From: Nematopogon swammerdamellus
Lineage: Eukaryota > Arthropoda > Insecta > Lepidoptera > Adelidae
Direction of reading: 5' to 3'
NCBI GenBank assembly: GCA_946902875.1
Contig: OX336337.1
Location: 1,922,001 to 1,986,000, forward strand
DNA: 64,000 nt
This document shows, piece after piece, positions 10,146 through 20,892 of this stretch. The notes under the pieces were generated by a model. The model ran no database searches and was not told the origin of the DNA. It worked only from the letters and a program-made list of their open reading frames with translations. A program made the position numbers and the translations under genes. Numbering within the stretch: position 1 is the first letter of the stretch; the number at the start of each line of letters is the position of its first letter.

Positions 10146-11551
10146 TAATATTATAAACGCGAAAGTTTGTGAATGAGTTGCGTTCAGGAAGACGATAAAC
10201 GTACTCAAAGAAAGTAAGTAACTAATGGCGAGGCCGAAGGCCGAGCTGCGTTCGGGAAGACTATAAACCTTCTCGAAGAAAGTAAGTAACAAAAGGCGAG
10301 GCCGAAGGCCGAGCTGCGTTCAGGAAGATCCTAAACCTTCTCGAAGAAACCAAGTAACAAAGGGCGAGGCCGAAGGCCGAGCTGCGTTCAGGAAGAGGAT
10401 AAACCTTCTCGAAGACAGTAAGTAACTATGGGCGAGACCGAAGGCCGAGATGTGTTCAGGAAGAAGATAAACATTTTCGAAGAAAGTAAGTAACAAAGAA
10501 GTTACTTTCTTCAAGAAGATTTATGGTCTTCCTGAACGCAGCTCGGCCTTCGGACTCGCTCACTGTTACTTACATTCTTCGAAAAGGTTATCCTCTTTCT
10601 GAACGAAGCTCGGCCTTCGGCCTCGCCCTTTGTTACTTGCTTTCTTAAAGATGGTTTATCCTCTTCCTGAACGCAGCTCGGCCTTCGGCCTCGCCCATAG
10701 ATACTTACTGTCTTCGAAAAGGTTTATCGTCTTCCTAAACGCAGCTCGGCCTTCGGCCTCGCCCTCTGTAACTTACTTTCTCCGAGAAGGTTTATGGTCT
10801 TCCTGAACGCAGCTCGGCCTTCGGCCTCGCCCTCTGTTACATTTTTCGGAAAGGTTATCCTCTTCCTGAACGCAGCTCGGCCTTCGGCCTCGCCCATAGT
10901 TACTTACTGTCTTCTAGAAGGTTTATCGTCTTCCTGAACGCAGCTCGGCCTTCGGCCTCGCCCTTTGTTACATACTTTCTTCGAAAAGTTTTATGGTATT
11001 CCTGAACGCAGCTCGGCCTTCGGCCTCGCCCTCTGTTACTTACTTTCTTTGAAAAGGTTATCCTCTTCCTGAACGCAGCTCGGCCTTCGGCCTCGCCCAT
11101 AGTTACTTACTGTCTTCGAGAAGGTTTATCGTTATCCTGAACGCAGCTCGGCCTTCGGCCTCGCCCTCTGTTACTTACTTTCTTCGAAAAGATTACCTTC
11201 ATCCTGAACGCAGCTCGGCCTTCGGCCTCGCCCATAGTTACTTACTGTCTTCGAGAAGGTTTATCGTTTTCCTGAACGCAGCTCGGCCTTCGGCCTCGCC
11301 CTCTGTTACTTACTTTCTTCGAAAAGGTTACCCTCATCCTGAACGCAGCTCGGCCTTCGGCCTCGCCCATAGTTACTTACTGTCTTCGAGAAGGTTTATC
11401 GTCTTCCTGAACGCAATTCCGCCTTCGGCCTCAAAAAGTTACTCACTTTCTTCGAGACGGTTTATCGTTTAAGTACCTGAATCCAGCTCGCCCTTAGTTC
11501 TTCCTTTGAAATACGAATTTCACGCGAGCGAAGCCGCGGGCAAAAGCTAGT
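10146..11551 (+). mobile_element. Helitron-like element filled with ~68-bp minisatellite (copy 1)
   Basis: The left end (ACTAATATTATAAACGCGAA) and right end (CGCGAGCGAAGCCGCGGGCA, then AAAGCTAGT) match the termini typical of lepidopteran nonautonomous Helitron-like elements. The interior is a tandem array of ~68-bp monomers. Each carries GGCCTTCGGCC, a self-complementary core that in RNA would form a UUCG-tetraloop hairpin. About five monomers at 10173-10500 lie in one orientation. The array then flips near 10500, and roughly fourteen monomers run the other way. No protein is encoded. Confidence 0.7.
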
Positions 11552-11895
11552 AATAAATAAATATGTAAGTGATGGTCATGGAGTAAGCTACTTTGTTTTA
11601 TACCTATGTATGATATTAAAACTAAATTTGATGATTTTAAGAATTATTTTCTTTAATGTATGTTCGTCCATAACTCTTAAACCAATCGTCCGAATTCGAT
11701 GAAACTTAGTACAAGCATATTTAGCTATACGTGACACAGGATAGGCAAATAAATAAAATTCAGTTCCGGTTACGCTAAGATGCGCCTCTCATACAAACCG
11801 AATCGTTCCGCGCACCGAAACGAGCAGCGGGCTTACTTACTTTCTTCTTTTTAAATACGAATTTAACGCGAGCGAAGCCGCTGGCAAAAGCTAGT
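11552..11895 (+). mobile_element. G-type Helitron-like nonautonomous element
   Basis: It is homologous to 8835-9100 and ends with ACGCGAGCGAAGCCGCTGGC, then AAAAGCTAG, the same terminus as the neighbouring element. It abuts the minisatellite-bearing element at 11551 and the F-type copy at 11896. Confidence 0.65.
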
Positions 11896-12712
11896 TTTTA
11901 CCCGACTACGGCGAAGCAAAAGGAGGGTTATGTGTTTGACCGGTATGTATGTATGTATGTATGTATGTATGTATGTATGTATGTATGTTCATCTGTTCCC
12001 TCATAACTTCTAAACTACTTATCAAAATTTGACAAATGAGGTATCGTTGAAAGCGTCTTGATCGTCCGCTGGTTATAGGCTATGTGACGTCACACAAAAT
12101 TGACTATGGCGCCCTCTAGATGACAAAAAGTCATGATAAAAAAAAAATTTTTTTTTAATGATGCCGTGTTGGGTATCAAATGAAAGGGCTTAATTAGCAC
12201 ATTTCAAAAATATATATATTGTTAGCTATTGCTTTCGGATTTGCTTGCATGCACCCGATAATTGGGAATAATTTCTAAATAAAATAAAATCAGGCCTCAT
12301 TCCATACATATATACGAATATATTTTTTCAGCGTGTGTGATATGTATATATCACACACGCTGAATCCCGACAATCGGGGTAAGCAGAGTAATCGGTGTTG
12401 TGCTGCAAGAACTCTTGTCAATTACAGCACAACACCGACCACCACGTTTCGCAAAGGATTCGAACAAGATTAAATCGATCAAGCAGCAAGTATGGCACGA
12501 AGACCCACCTACTGCATGACTCGGTGGAAGTACCGTGCCAAGGTGAGAGGTGGCGAGCCTGTCGCCCTTTAGCACGGCATCTTGTCCTTATCCCTTAGTC
12601 GCCTTTTACGACATGCATGGGGAGAGATGCAGTGGGGATATTCTTTTTAAGTATCCACCCCACACGGTACTCGGCCTCATTCCAAACCTACCCAAATACA
12701 TCCTACTTAAAA
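11896..12712 (+). mobile_element. F-type element, second copy, with SINE insertion
   Basis: Second copy of the 9450-10145 element: CCCGACTACGGCGAAGC, a short (TATG)n tract at 11942-11990, then the CATCTGTTCCCTCATAAC segment. A D-type SINE (12305-12672) interrupts it with a 12-bp duplication, GGCCTCATTCCA. Confidence 0.65.
12305..12672 (-). mobile_element. D-type SINE, full length with target duplication
   Basis: It is flanked by GGCCTCATTCCA at 12293-12304 and 12673-12684, the long duplication expected of target-primed reverse transcription. On the minus strand it runs from the TACCGTGTGGGG-type head to a tail at 12305-12365. There GCGTGTGTGATA is followed by its complement, making a terminal foldback. 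The internal TCGGTGTTGTGCTGCAA stem is present. The 67- and 74-codon ORFs here are incidental. Confidence 0.8.
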
Positions 12713-15700
12713 CCATCTTAATATTATAAACGCGAAAGTTTGTAAATGAGTTGCGTTCAGGAAGACGATAAACCTACTCAAAGAAAATAAGTACCTAAGG
12801 GCGAGGCAGAAGGCCGAGCTGCGTTCGGGAAGAAGATAAACCTTCTTAAAGACAGTTAGTAACTGAGGGCGAGGCCGAAGGCCGAGCTGCGTTCGGGAAG
12901 ACTATAAACCTTCTCGAAGAAAGTAAGTAATAAAGGGCGAGGCCGAGGGCCGAGCTGCGTTCAGGAAGACGATAAACTTTCTCGAAGACAGTAAGTAACT
13001 ATGGGCGAGGCCGAAGGCCGATCTGCGTTCAGGAAGAGGATAAACCATCTTTAAGAAAGTACGTAACCAAGGGCGAGGCCGAAGGCCGAGCTGCGTTCGG
13101 GAACCTAAACATTCTCGAAGAAAGTAAGTAACAACAGGCGAGGCCGAAGGCCGAGCTGCGTTCAGGAAGAGGATAAACTTTTTTGAAGACAGTAAGTAAC
13201 TATGGGCGAGGCCGAAGGCCGAGCTGCGTTCAAGAAGAGGATAAACAATCTTTAAGAAAGTAAGCAACAAAGGGCGAGGCCGAAGGCCGAGCTGCGTTCA
13301 GGAAGAGGATAACCTTTTCGAAGAAAGTAAGTAACAGAGGGCGAGTCAGAAGATCGAGCTGCGTTCAGGAAGACCATAATCATCTCGAAGAAAGTAACTT
13401 CTTAGCTACTTATTTCGAAAAGGATTATCCTCTTCCTGAACGCATCGCGCCCTTCGGCCTCGCCCATAGTTACTTACTGTCTACGAGAAGGTTTATAGTC
13501 TTCCCGAACGCAGCTCGGCCTTCGGCCTCTCCCTTAGTTACTTACTGTTTACGAGAAGGTTTATAGTCTTCCCGAATGCAGCTTGGTCTTCGGCCTCGCC
13601 CTTTTTTAATTACTTTCTTAAAGATGGTTTATCCTCTTCATGAACGCAGCTCGGCCTTCGGCCTCTCCCATATACTTACTGTCTTCGAGATAGTTTATCA
13701 TCTTCCTGAACGCAGCTCGGCCTTCGGCCTCTCCCTTTGTTACTTACTTTCTTCGAGAAGGTTTATAGTCTTCCCGAACGCAGCTCGGCCTTCGGCCTCG
13801 CCCTCAGTTACTTACTTTCTTAAAGATGGTTTATCCTCTTCCTGAACGCAGCTCGGCCTTCGGCCTCGCCCATAGTTACTTACTGTCTTCGAAAAAGTTT
13901 ATCGTCTTCCTGAACTGAGCTCGGCCTTCGGCCTCGCCCTTTGTTACTTACTTTCTTCGAGAAGGTTTATAGTCTTCCCGAACGCAGCTCGGCCTTCGAA
14001 CTCGCCCTCAGTTACTTACTTTCTTAAAGATGGTTTATTCTCTTCCTGAACGCAGCTCGGCCTTCGGCCTCGCCCATAGTAACTTACTGTCTTCGAAAAA
14101 GTTTATCGTCTTCCTGAACTGAGCTCGGCCTTCGGCCTCGCCCTTTGTTACTTACTTTCTTCGAGAAGGTTTATAGTCTTCCCGAACGCAGCTCGGCCTT
14201 CGGCCTCGCCCTCAGTTACTTACTTTCTTAAAGATGGTTTATCCTCTTCCTGAACGCAGCTCGGCCTTCGGCCTCGCCCATAGTTACTTACTGTCTTCGA
14301 AAAAGTTTATCGTCTTCCTGAACTGAGCTCGGCCTTCGGCCTCGCCCTTTGTTACTTACTTTCTTCGAGAAGGTTTATAGTCTTCCCGAACGCAGCTCGG
14401 CCTTCGAACTCGCCCTCAGTTACTTACTTTCTTAAAGATGGTTTATTCTCTTCCTGAACTGAGCTCGGCCTTCGGCCTCGCCCTTTGTTACTTACTTTCT
14501 TCGAGAAGGTTTATAGTCTTCCCGAACGCAGCTCGGCCTTCGAACTCGCCCTCAGTTACTTACTTTCTTAAAGATGGTTTATTCTTTTCCTGAACGCAGC
14601 TCGGCCTTCGGCCTCGCCCATAGTAACTTACTGTCTTCGAAAAAGTTTATCGTCTTCCTGAACTGAGCTCGGCCTTCGGCCTCGCCCTTTGTTACTTACT
14701 TTCTTCGAGAAGGTTTATAGTCTTCCCGAACGCAGCTCGGCCTTCGGCCTCGCCCTCAGTTACTTACTTTCTTAAAGATGGTTTATCCTCTTCCTGAACG
14801 CAGCTCGGCCTTCGGCCTCGCCCATAGTTACTTACTGTCTTCGAAAAAGTTTATCGTCTTCCTGAACTGAGCTCGGCCTTCGGCCTCGCCCTTTGTTACT
14901 TACTTTCTTCGAGAAGGTTTATAGTCTTCCCGAACGCAGCTCGGCCTTCGGCCTCGCCCTCAGTTACTTACTTTCTTAAAGATGGTTTATCCTCTTCCTG
15001 AACGCAGCTCGGCCTTCGGCCTCGCCCATAGTTACTTACTGTCTTCGAAAAAGTTTATCGTCTTCCTGAACTGAGCTCGGCCTTCGGCCTCGCCCTTTGT
15101 TACTTACTTTCTTCGAGAAGGTTTATAGTCTTCCCGAACGCAGCCCGGCCTTCGGCCTCGCCCTCAGTTACTTATTTTCTTAAAGATGGTTTATCCTCTT
15201 CCTGAACGCAGCTCGGCCTTCGGCCTCGCCCATAGTTACTTACTGTCTTCGGGAAAGTTTATCGTCTTCCTGAACGCAGCTCGGCCTTCGACCTCGCCCT
15301 TTGTTACTTACTTTCTTCGAGAAGGTTTATAGTCTTCCCGAACGCAGCTCGGCCTTCGGCCTGGCCCTCAGTTACTTACTTTCTTAAAGATGGTTTATGC
15401 TCTTCCTGAACGCAGCTCGGCCTTCGGCCTCGCCCATGGTTACTTACTGTCTTCGGGAAGGTTTATAGTCTTCCCGAACGCAGCTCGGCCTTCGGCCTCG
15501 CCCTCAGTTACTTACTTTCTTAAAGATGGTTTATGCTCTTCCTGAACGCAGCTCGGCCTTCGGCCTCGCCCATGGTTACTTACTGTCTTCGGGAAGGTTT
15601 ATAGTCTTCCCGAACGCAGCTCGGCCTTCGGCCTCGCCCTCAGTTACTTACTTTCTTAAAGATGGTTCATCCTCTTCCTGAGCGCTGCTCGGCCTTCGGC

Positions 15701-15765
15701 CTCGCCCTTTGTTACTTACTTTCTTCGAGTCGGTTTATCGTTTACCTGAACCCAGCTTGCCTTTA
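12713..15765 (+). mobile_element. Helitron-like element filled with ~68-bp minisatellite (copy 2)
   Basis: It opens with TTAATATTATAAACGCGAAA as in copy 1. About nine monomers run in one orientation to ~13390; the strand then switches, and about 34 run the other way to 15765. From ~13850 to 15130 monomers are grouped in threes with a ~206-bp higher-order period, marked by CCTGAACTGAGCTCGG every third unit. The expected GCGGGCAAAAGCTAG end is missing, so the right end is truncated. Open frames (e.g. 12902-13270) are read-through of the repeat. Confidence 0.7.
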
Positions 15766-15880
15766 TGGACTATGGTACACATGTTAAAATTATAAAACAG
15801 TAAAACCTAAACAAACAAAACATGTAAAACGGATCTGCAAATACTTTATCACGAAGTTATATCCCCAAAATAATTAAAAT
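15766..15880. other. Unassigned AT-rich spacer
   Basis: No recognisable feature between the minisatellite and the palindrome. Confidence 0.4.
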
Positions 15881-16317
15881 AAAAAATAAGTTCAAAAACT
15901 AAAACCCGACTACTGAAAAATCACGCTCTAAAAAGTATGAAACAAGAAAATGTTCTCATCTGAAATTGTTATGTACAAACTATTCAATATTTTATCGTCT
16001 ATTAAATAAACAACTTACACGTAATATATTTTAATGTATTTAATAAATATTCATAGTGTTGTTCAGAGGATAGCCGTGGTCGTATGCCACCTACCCTATA
16101 GGGCAAAGTGGCATACGACCACGGCTATCCTCTGAACTACACTATGAATATTTATTAAATACATTAAAATATATTACGTGTAAGTTGTTTATTTAATAGA
16201 CGATAAAATATTGAATAGTTTGTACATAACAATTTCAGATGAGAACATTTTCTTGTTTCATACTTTTTAGAGCGTGATTTTTCAGTAGTCGGGTTTTAGT
16301 TTTTGAACTTATTTTTT
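15881..16317. repeat. 437-bp near-perfect palindrome
   Basis: The arms 15881-16090 and 16108-16317 are inverted copies with very few differences, around a 17-base spacer (CTACCCTATAGGGCAAA). The innermost stem includes GCCGTGGTCGTATGCCAC and its complement. It is AT-rich outside and non-coding. It could be a foldback transposon or a young inverted duplication. Confidence 0.88.
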
Positions 16318-16505
16318 TATATTTCAGGTATAGCCAGTCCAGCCTACTAGTTTAATAGAGTTCAGTTGAGTAGCGGCCTGCAGGCAGCAGCTCAGCGGTG
16401 ATTTGTGAAATTATGACCAGCGGCGCGGCGCGGGGCGTGGCGGTGATTTGTTTAGTGTGTGTGACGAGGACGTAGCGTACTCATACAGGTTGATTTTATA
16501 TTTAT
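16318..16505. other. Unassigned GC-mixed stretch
   Basis: It contains a GGCGCGGCGCGGGGCG run near 16420. No gene or known repeat is recognised. Confidence 0.35.
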
Positions 16506-16826
16506 GGGTATGGAAACTGACACAGTTGGCTACATCACCTACTACATTCGTGATGTCAGCCCATAACCCCTCTAGGTGAACTAGGTTCCATGTCATAGCT
16601 TCCATAGGCGACAGGCTGGCCATCTATAACTTTGGCACGGTCCTTCTACCGGTTGGGTATTCGTGCCTTAATCAGGAAGTTTGATTCGTTATCTTGTCCT
16701 AATACTTGTGCTAAACGTGGTGGTCGGTGTTATGTTGTAATTTACAAGAGTACTTGCCGCACAACACCGATTACTCTGCTTACCCCGATTGTCTGGATAC
16801 AGCGTGCGTTATGTATGTATGTGTAT
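16506..16826. repeat. SINE A/B 3' fragment (-) joined to D-type fragment (+)
   Basis: Bases 16506-16600 match the inverted SINE A/B tail (GGAAACTGACACAGTTGG...). Bases 16600-16826 match the D-type body including the ACACAACACCGATTACTCTG segment and a TATGTATG end. This is the same kind of junction as at 640. Bases 16827-17045 show nothing further. Confidence 0.65.
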
Positions 16827-17045
16827 GGCTACGCAAAAGTCGAAATACTTTTTTGAGCAAAATAAAATTATTTATGGGAGTTTAATACCATTTGTTCACT
16901 TACCTACTAAAAATCGCAATTACACCGTTATGTCAGAGCAATGCAAAATCAAATGTTAAGAACTTTATAGGCCAATATCTATCCTACCCTTTCTGCCGCC
17001 AACCGCTTGTGTTCAACCTTTTTTGAGAGACTTGTGCGCGCATTC

Positions 17046-17215
17046 ATCTACCCAGAGGGCTTCGTCCTTTTTTCACGGATAGCGCGACATGGTGGCCTCG
17101 TTTCACCTACAAGTAGGTGTCTAACGATGACCGTGGACATTCTGTGACGCACGGAGACTGCGAATGCCATGCCGGCCTGACAGGAGCCTTTTCACGCCCC
17201 TTTGAAAAAAAAACC
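17046..17215 (-). pseudogene. RTE-like LINE 3' end
   Basis: On the minus strand this reads an RKRLLSGRHGI-like segment (GGCGTGAAAAGGCTCCTGTC) and then CATCGTTAGACACCTACTTG. This is the 3' tail shared with 52215-52328, 60095-60330 and 63365-63425. Only the last ~50 codons and the 3' UTR remain. Confidence 0.6.
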
Positions 17216-17380
17216 CTGGCTTACTTTTATATCGCAGCAACACGGATTCGTTCAGCCTTAAGAAAAACTTTAGTACTCTTCTACAGCCTCTTCCTTAAGT
17301 TACTAGAACCGTATTAATGTCTTATTTTGCACAATTTAGTAAGTCGCTAATGTTAGCACTAAATTATGTTCATCTAAATT

Positions 17381-17784
17381 AAGACGATACCCATAATAGC
17401 TGGCTGCTTTGCATATTAAAAGGTCGTAAGTAGGTGTTGTTTTTTATTTTCAAAAATTTATGGTAATAAAATTTAAAAATCTACAACAATAGAGTTTTGT
17501 GCTTGTGGTTTAGTTATTTATCAGTGCAATAAAAATTTCGTTTTATTCATTCACTTTTTGGGTTAGATGAAAAAAATCTAAATTAAATCATTTTTTTCAT
17601 CTGACGCAAAAGTGAACGAATAAAACGAAATTTTTAATTGCTCTGATAAATAACTAAACCACAAGCACATAACTCTATTGTTGTAGATTTTTAAATTTTA
17701 TTACCATAAATTTTTTTATATTAAAAAACAACACCGATTTACGACCTTTTTCTATGCAAAGCAGCCAGCTATGGGTATCGTCTT
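17381..17784. repeat. 404-bp palindrome
   Basis: AAGACGATACCCATA at 17381 pairs with TATGGGTATCGTCTT ending at 17784. The arms (~195 bp each) meet around 17583 with small gaps and mismatches. AT-rich and non-coding; probably a foldback element. Confidence 0.82.
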
Positions 17785-18000
17785 AAGGCTAACATGTTCT
17801 CCGAACTAAGATCTAGCCAAGGAGAAGGAGCACGCTGTATATAAACGCTCGCCACAATAGGCTATTCAGTAATCTAATCTGTGACAATAGCGTTAGGCGC
17901 GCGTTTACCCTGTACATTGATGTATTTATTATAATTCTACCTTGGTAATACTTACATACATAATCTGTTACTTATATACATACACTAGCTTTTGCTTAGT
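17785..18000. other. Unassigned spacer
   Basis: Contains a short CACTAGCTTTTGCTTA segment near 17985, possibly the inverted end of a Helitron-like element. Nothing else is recognised. Confidence 0.35.
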
Positions 18001-18340
18001 GTTCAGGACGACGGCCAGCCGGAGCAGCGACGACGGTCCCGGCCTGGGACACGACGCGCGCATCGTCGCCTCCGTAGAGTAGGGAGATAGGAAGCGGCCG
18101 GCGTAGTTTAGTTTAGGTAATTTTAATATGTAAATGTATAGAAAATAAGTAAATAAATATATATAAAAATCGTAGATATAAGTTAGCTAAGATAGATAGG
18201 CGTAGTTATAAGATAAATAGGCTAGAATAAGATAGGTAGGCATAGATATAAGATAGATAGGCATAGCTGTAAGATAGATAGTCTAGATTATAAGTTATAT
18301 TGAATAAAAATATAGTCGCTCACTGGGTTTCATTTGGGAA
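18001..18340. other. Unassigned: GC-rich start, then GATAGATAGGC-like degenerate repeats
   Basis: 18001-18110 is GC-rich. 18170-18300 is a degenerate array of ATAAGATAGATAGGC-like units, ending at AATAAAAATATA near 18302, which could serve as a poly(A) signal on the plus strand. This pattern would fit the 3' end of a retroelement, but no protein motif confirms it. Confidence 0.35.
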
Positions 18341-19200
18341 AATCGTTAGGAGACTGAGCCGGACCGAAGCGCGACGCGGGGGCGGGGCGTCGGAGCGCAG
18401 CCGCGAAACCGGACGGCTGCGTCCGCGGCGCCTCAGCGCGCCCGCGCGTATACAAATATAGCGCGTTTTGGCCGGTTCAGTCAGTACTCGCCCAGCCACC
18501 GAGAAGAGAAGACGTCCCGAGCACCGGCTCTCCGCGAAGATCGACCGAGGAACGAGCTTCACTCCGGAACGACTGCCTCGGCCGATCGGACGTTCTTCTC
18601 TCGGCGAGTGCTCACCCCACGTCTCGAATGAAAGCCAGTGTGCGGCTGCATTATAGCCAGCACTGCGCCGTTTCATTTCGATCTCCACGCCCTACACTAC
18701 GCGGCTAAACTCCCGGTGCCCCGCGGCACGCCGGTCGAGGTCTCTCCCCGTGCCCCGAGGCACGTCAGGTTGAGGACGCGGTCGCGTAGTGCGTACGTTC
18801 GTGCTTGCCGTCGTGCGGATCGGTCCGACGGTACAGCGGTACGCCACGGTACGAGTTGCGGTACAGTGGTACGAGCGTCGAGTCAAGCAAGTACGGTACG
18901 GTGGTGCGTCGGCACGTGGTACGTCGGTACGTGGTACGTCGGTTGTGGTACGAGGGTACGTGGTACGCGAGGGTACGTGGTACAAGACTGCAGCCGGCCG
19001 CCGGGTACAGTGCCCGTGTGCGCACCGAACCGTCGGAGTGAACGAGACAGCGATATCGGCCATCTCTGTCGCGTGCGACAGCCGCGCACGCTTCACTCGC
19101 CGAACCCCATATTCTGCTCTGCGGGACGGGCATCAAGAAACGCCAGCGTAATTACAGTCCACCTCTGAGCATCGTCCCCCACACTTAGTAACTATTAACT
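18341..19200 (+). other. GC-rich unassigned block with possible core promoter
   Basis: The composition is strikingly GC-rich. TATACAAATATA near 18450 lies about 30 bases before TTCAGTCAGT (~18475-18484), a TATA box plus arthropod TCAGT initiator arrangement. 18880-18985 is a degenerate GGTACGTGGTACGTCGG repeat. Long overlapping open frames on both strands are expected from GC-rich DNA and show no family motifs. It could be a retroelement LTR or 5' leader, or a first exon of an unknown gene. Confidence 0.35.
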
Positions 19201-19241
19201 AATCTGTGCCCGCGGCTTCGTTTAAACGCAAATATTATAAA

Positions 19242-19411
19242 AAAACCGGCCAAGTGCGAGTCGAACTCGCGCACCGAGGGTTCCGTATCGCCATGTCATG
19301 GGTAGCGCCACTCACGCCATTACGGTTCAAGAGATACAGCCCTCGGACGGACGGACAGACAGACGGCGTAGGCTTAGTAATATGGTCCCGTAGCGGATAC
19401 GGAACCCTAAT
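19242..19411 (+). repeat. E-type element, internally deleted
   Basis: Starts CCAAGTGCGAGTCGAACTCG and ends CGGATACGGAACCCTAA like the copy at 59158, but jumps from CACTCACGCCAT straight to TACGGTTCAAGAGATACAGC, so the middle ~200 bp are missing. Confidence 0.75.
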
Positions 19412-19518
19412 AAACGATCGCTTCTCTTTTTTTCGCTTCTCTCTTCTTTGATACTGCTCAGCCCTAAGCGTATTTAGTGTGGTGGTATAGTGAGCATCAA
19501 GAGCTAATGTTTCCAACA

Positions 19519-19747
19519 AACCGTAGCCGTTTCGACCGACGTTTCATTCAGTGCGGTGGTACCAACCCGGGCGGGATAAACCCTACCACCTAGTAAGGTG
19601 AGAAGGGAAGGGACACTACAGTTTAACGTGGAATTCGAATCACGGTCAGCCTCCAGCGGTCGAGTGGTCACCCATCCAAGAACTGACCGCGCCCAGGTGT
19701 GCTTAAAAACAGTCGACCGACCGCACCACTGAGCTACCGAGGCTGAC
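19519..19747 (-). mobile_element. SINE A, 5' half with 5S/tRNA head
   Basis: Inverted copy covering the body start and the chimeric head: GGTCACCCATCCAAGAACTGA is the complement of the 5S rRNA C-box region, and CCACTGAGCTACCGAGGC the complement of a tRNA-like A box. The 3' tail is missing. Bases 19748-20028 are unassigned. Confidence 0.75.
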
Positions 19748-20271
19748 AAACTATGATGATCGAACTATTAATACTAAGTAGGTATAAATTATTAACAGTA
19801 TCCATCAGTATCTATATGCAAGTATAGTACGCGGTATAACCGACCTCGGCCCAAGGAACAAATAACCCTCGCCAACTATTTAATTACGTTTAACCTTATC
19901 TATGAAACACACTCATTGGATTCCGAGCCTCGAATATTCCTTCGGAGATGTTTTCTATTGTACGGAGGAAGGGAAAGGGACTGCGCTGTGTGCGCGTATA
20001 CTCGTATAAGGCCCACACTACACGAGCCGAGTTGAACCCAGCGATGTGCTAAAGTAGGTTGAACCTCAAAATAGACGGAGTACACACACACACACACCCT
20101 CACACAATCCAATAAACTTCAAGTAGACGTTGTAATCCAATACGGGCATGTTTCGCTCTAGTAAATATGACACTTCTGAAGAAGACCCTCCACATCTAGA
20201 CATATCGATAATATTAGGATGTGGAAGAATTTCAAAAGGACAGAAGAAGCATTTAGCTCTAGGAAATTGTA

Positions 20272-20699
20272 TTTTTTTTATTTTTATGGAAACTGACACG
20301 GTTGGCTACATCACCTACAACATCCGTGATGTCAGCCCATAACACCGGGTGATCTAGGTGCTATGTCAGTGCTTCCCTTCATTTCGCGCCGGCTACACTG
20401 AACTGGACGGAAAACACGAACTATTTACATAGCCGTTTCGACCGACGTTTCGCTCAGTGCGGTGGTACCAACCCGGCCGGGATAAACCCTACCACCCAGT
20501 AAGGTAAGAAGGGAAGGGACCTACAGTTTAACGTGGAATCCGAACCACGGTCAGCCTCCAACGGTCGGGCGGTCACCCATCCAATAACTGACCGCACCAC
20601 TGAGCTGCCGAGGCTGACGATCCCTTAGTCGACTTTTACGACATGCGACGGGGAGAGATGTAGTGGGGCTATTCTTTTTAAGTACCGACCCCCGACGGT
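20272..20699 (-). mobile_element. Composite SINE: D-type head plus 5S/tRNA head plus A body
   Basis: Read on the minus strand it runs from the ~80-bp D-type head (20632-20699), through the tRNA/5S chimeric head (GCTCAGTGGTGCGGTCAG, GATGGGTGACCGC, GGTTCGGATTCC), to the A body and the poly(A) end at 20272. It lies inside the first 322-bp unit, with GTATT possibly duplicated at both sides. It is the only copy here with all three modules in a row. Confidence 0.7.
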
Positions 20700-20892
20700 A
20701 TTATAGCTAGAAAACGTGGAAAATAACCTACGCATCCTATTTGAACCCAGCGATGTGCTAAAGTAGGTTGAACCTCAAAATAGACGAAGTAAACACACAC
20801 ATCTACACCCTCTCAAACTCTCACACACCATCGCACACACACACACACCCTCACACAATCCAATAAACTTAAAGCAGACGTTTTAATCCAAT

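Noticed and set aside
12902..13845. ORFs of 89-122 codons
   Set aside because: They run through the ~68-bp minisatellite monomers and have no independent coding signal.
18638..19168. 176-codon and overlapping 120-134 codon frames as genes
   Set aside because: Long frames occur in nearly all six frames of this GC-rich, GTAC-repeat block. The residue composition is repeat-driven and no motif is seen.
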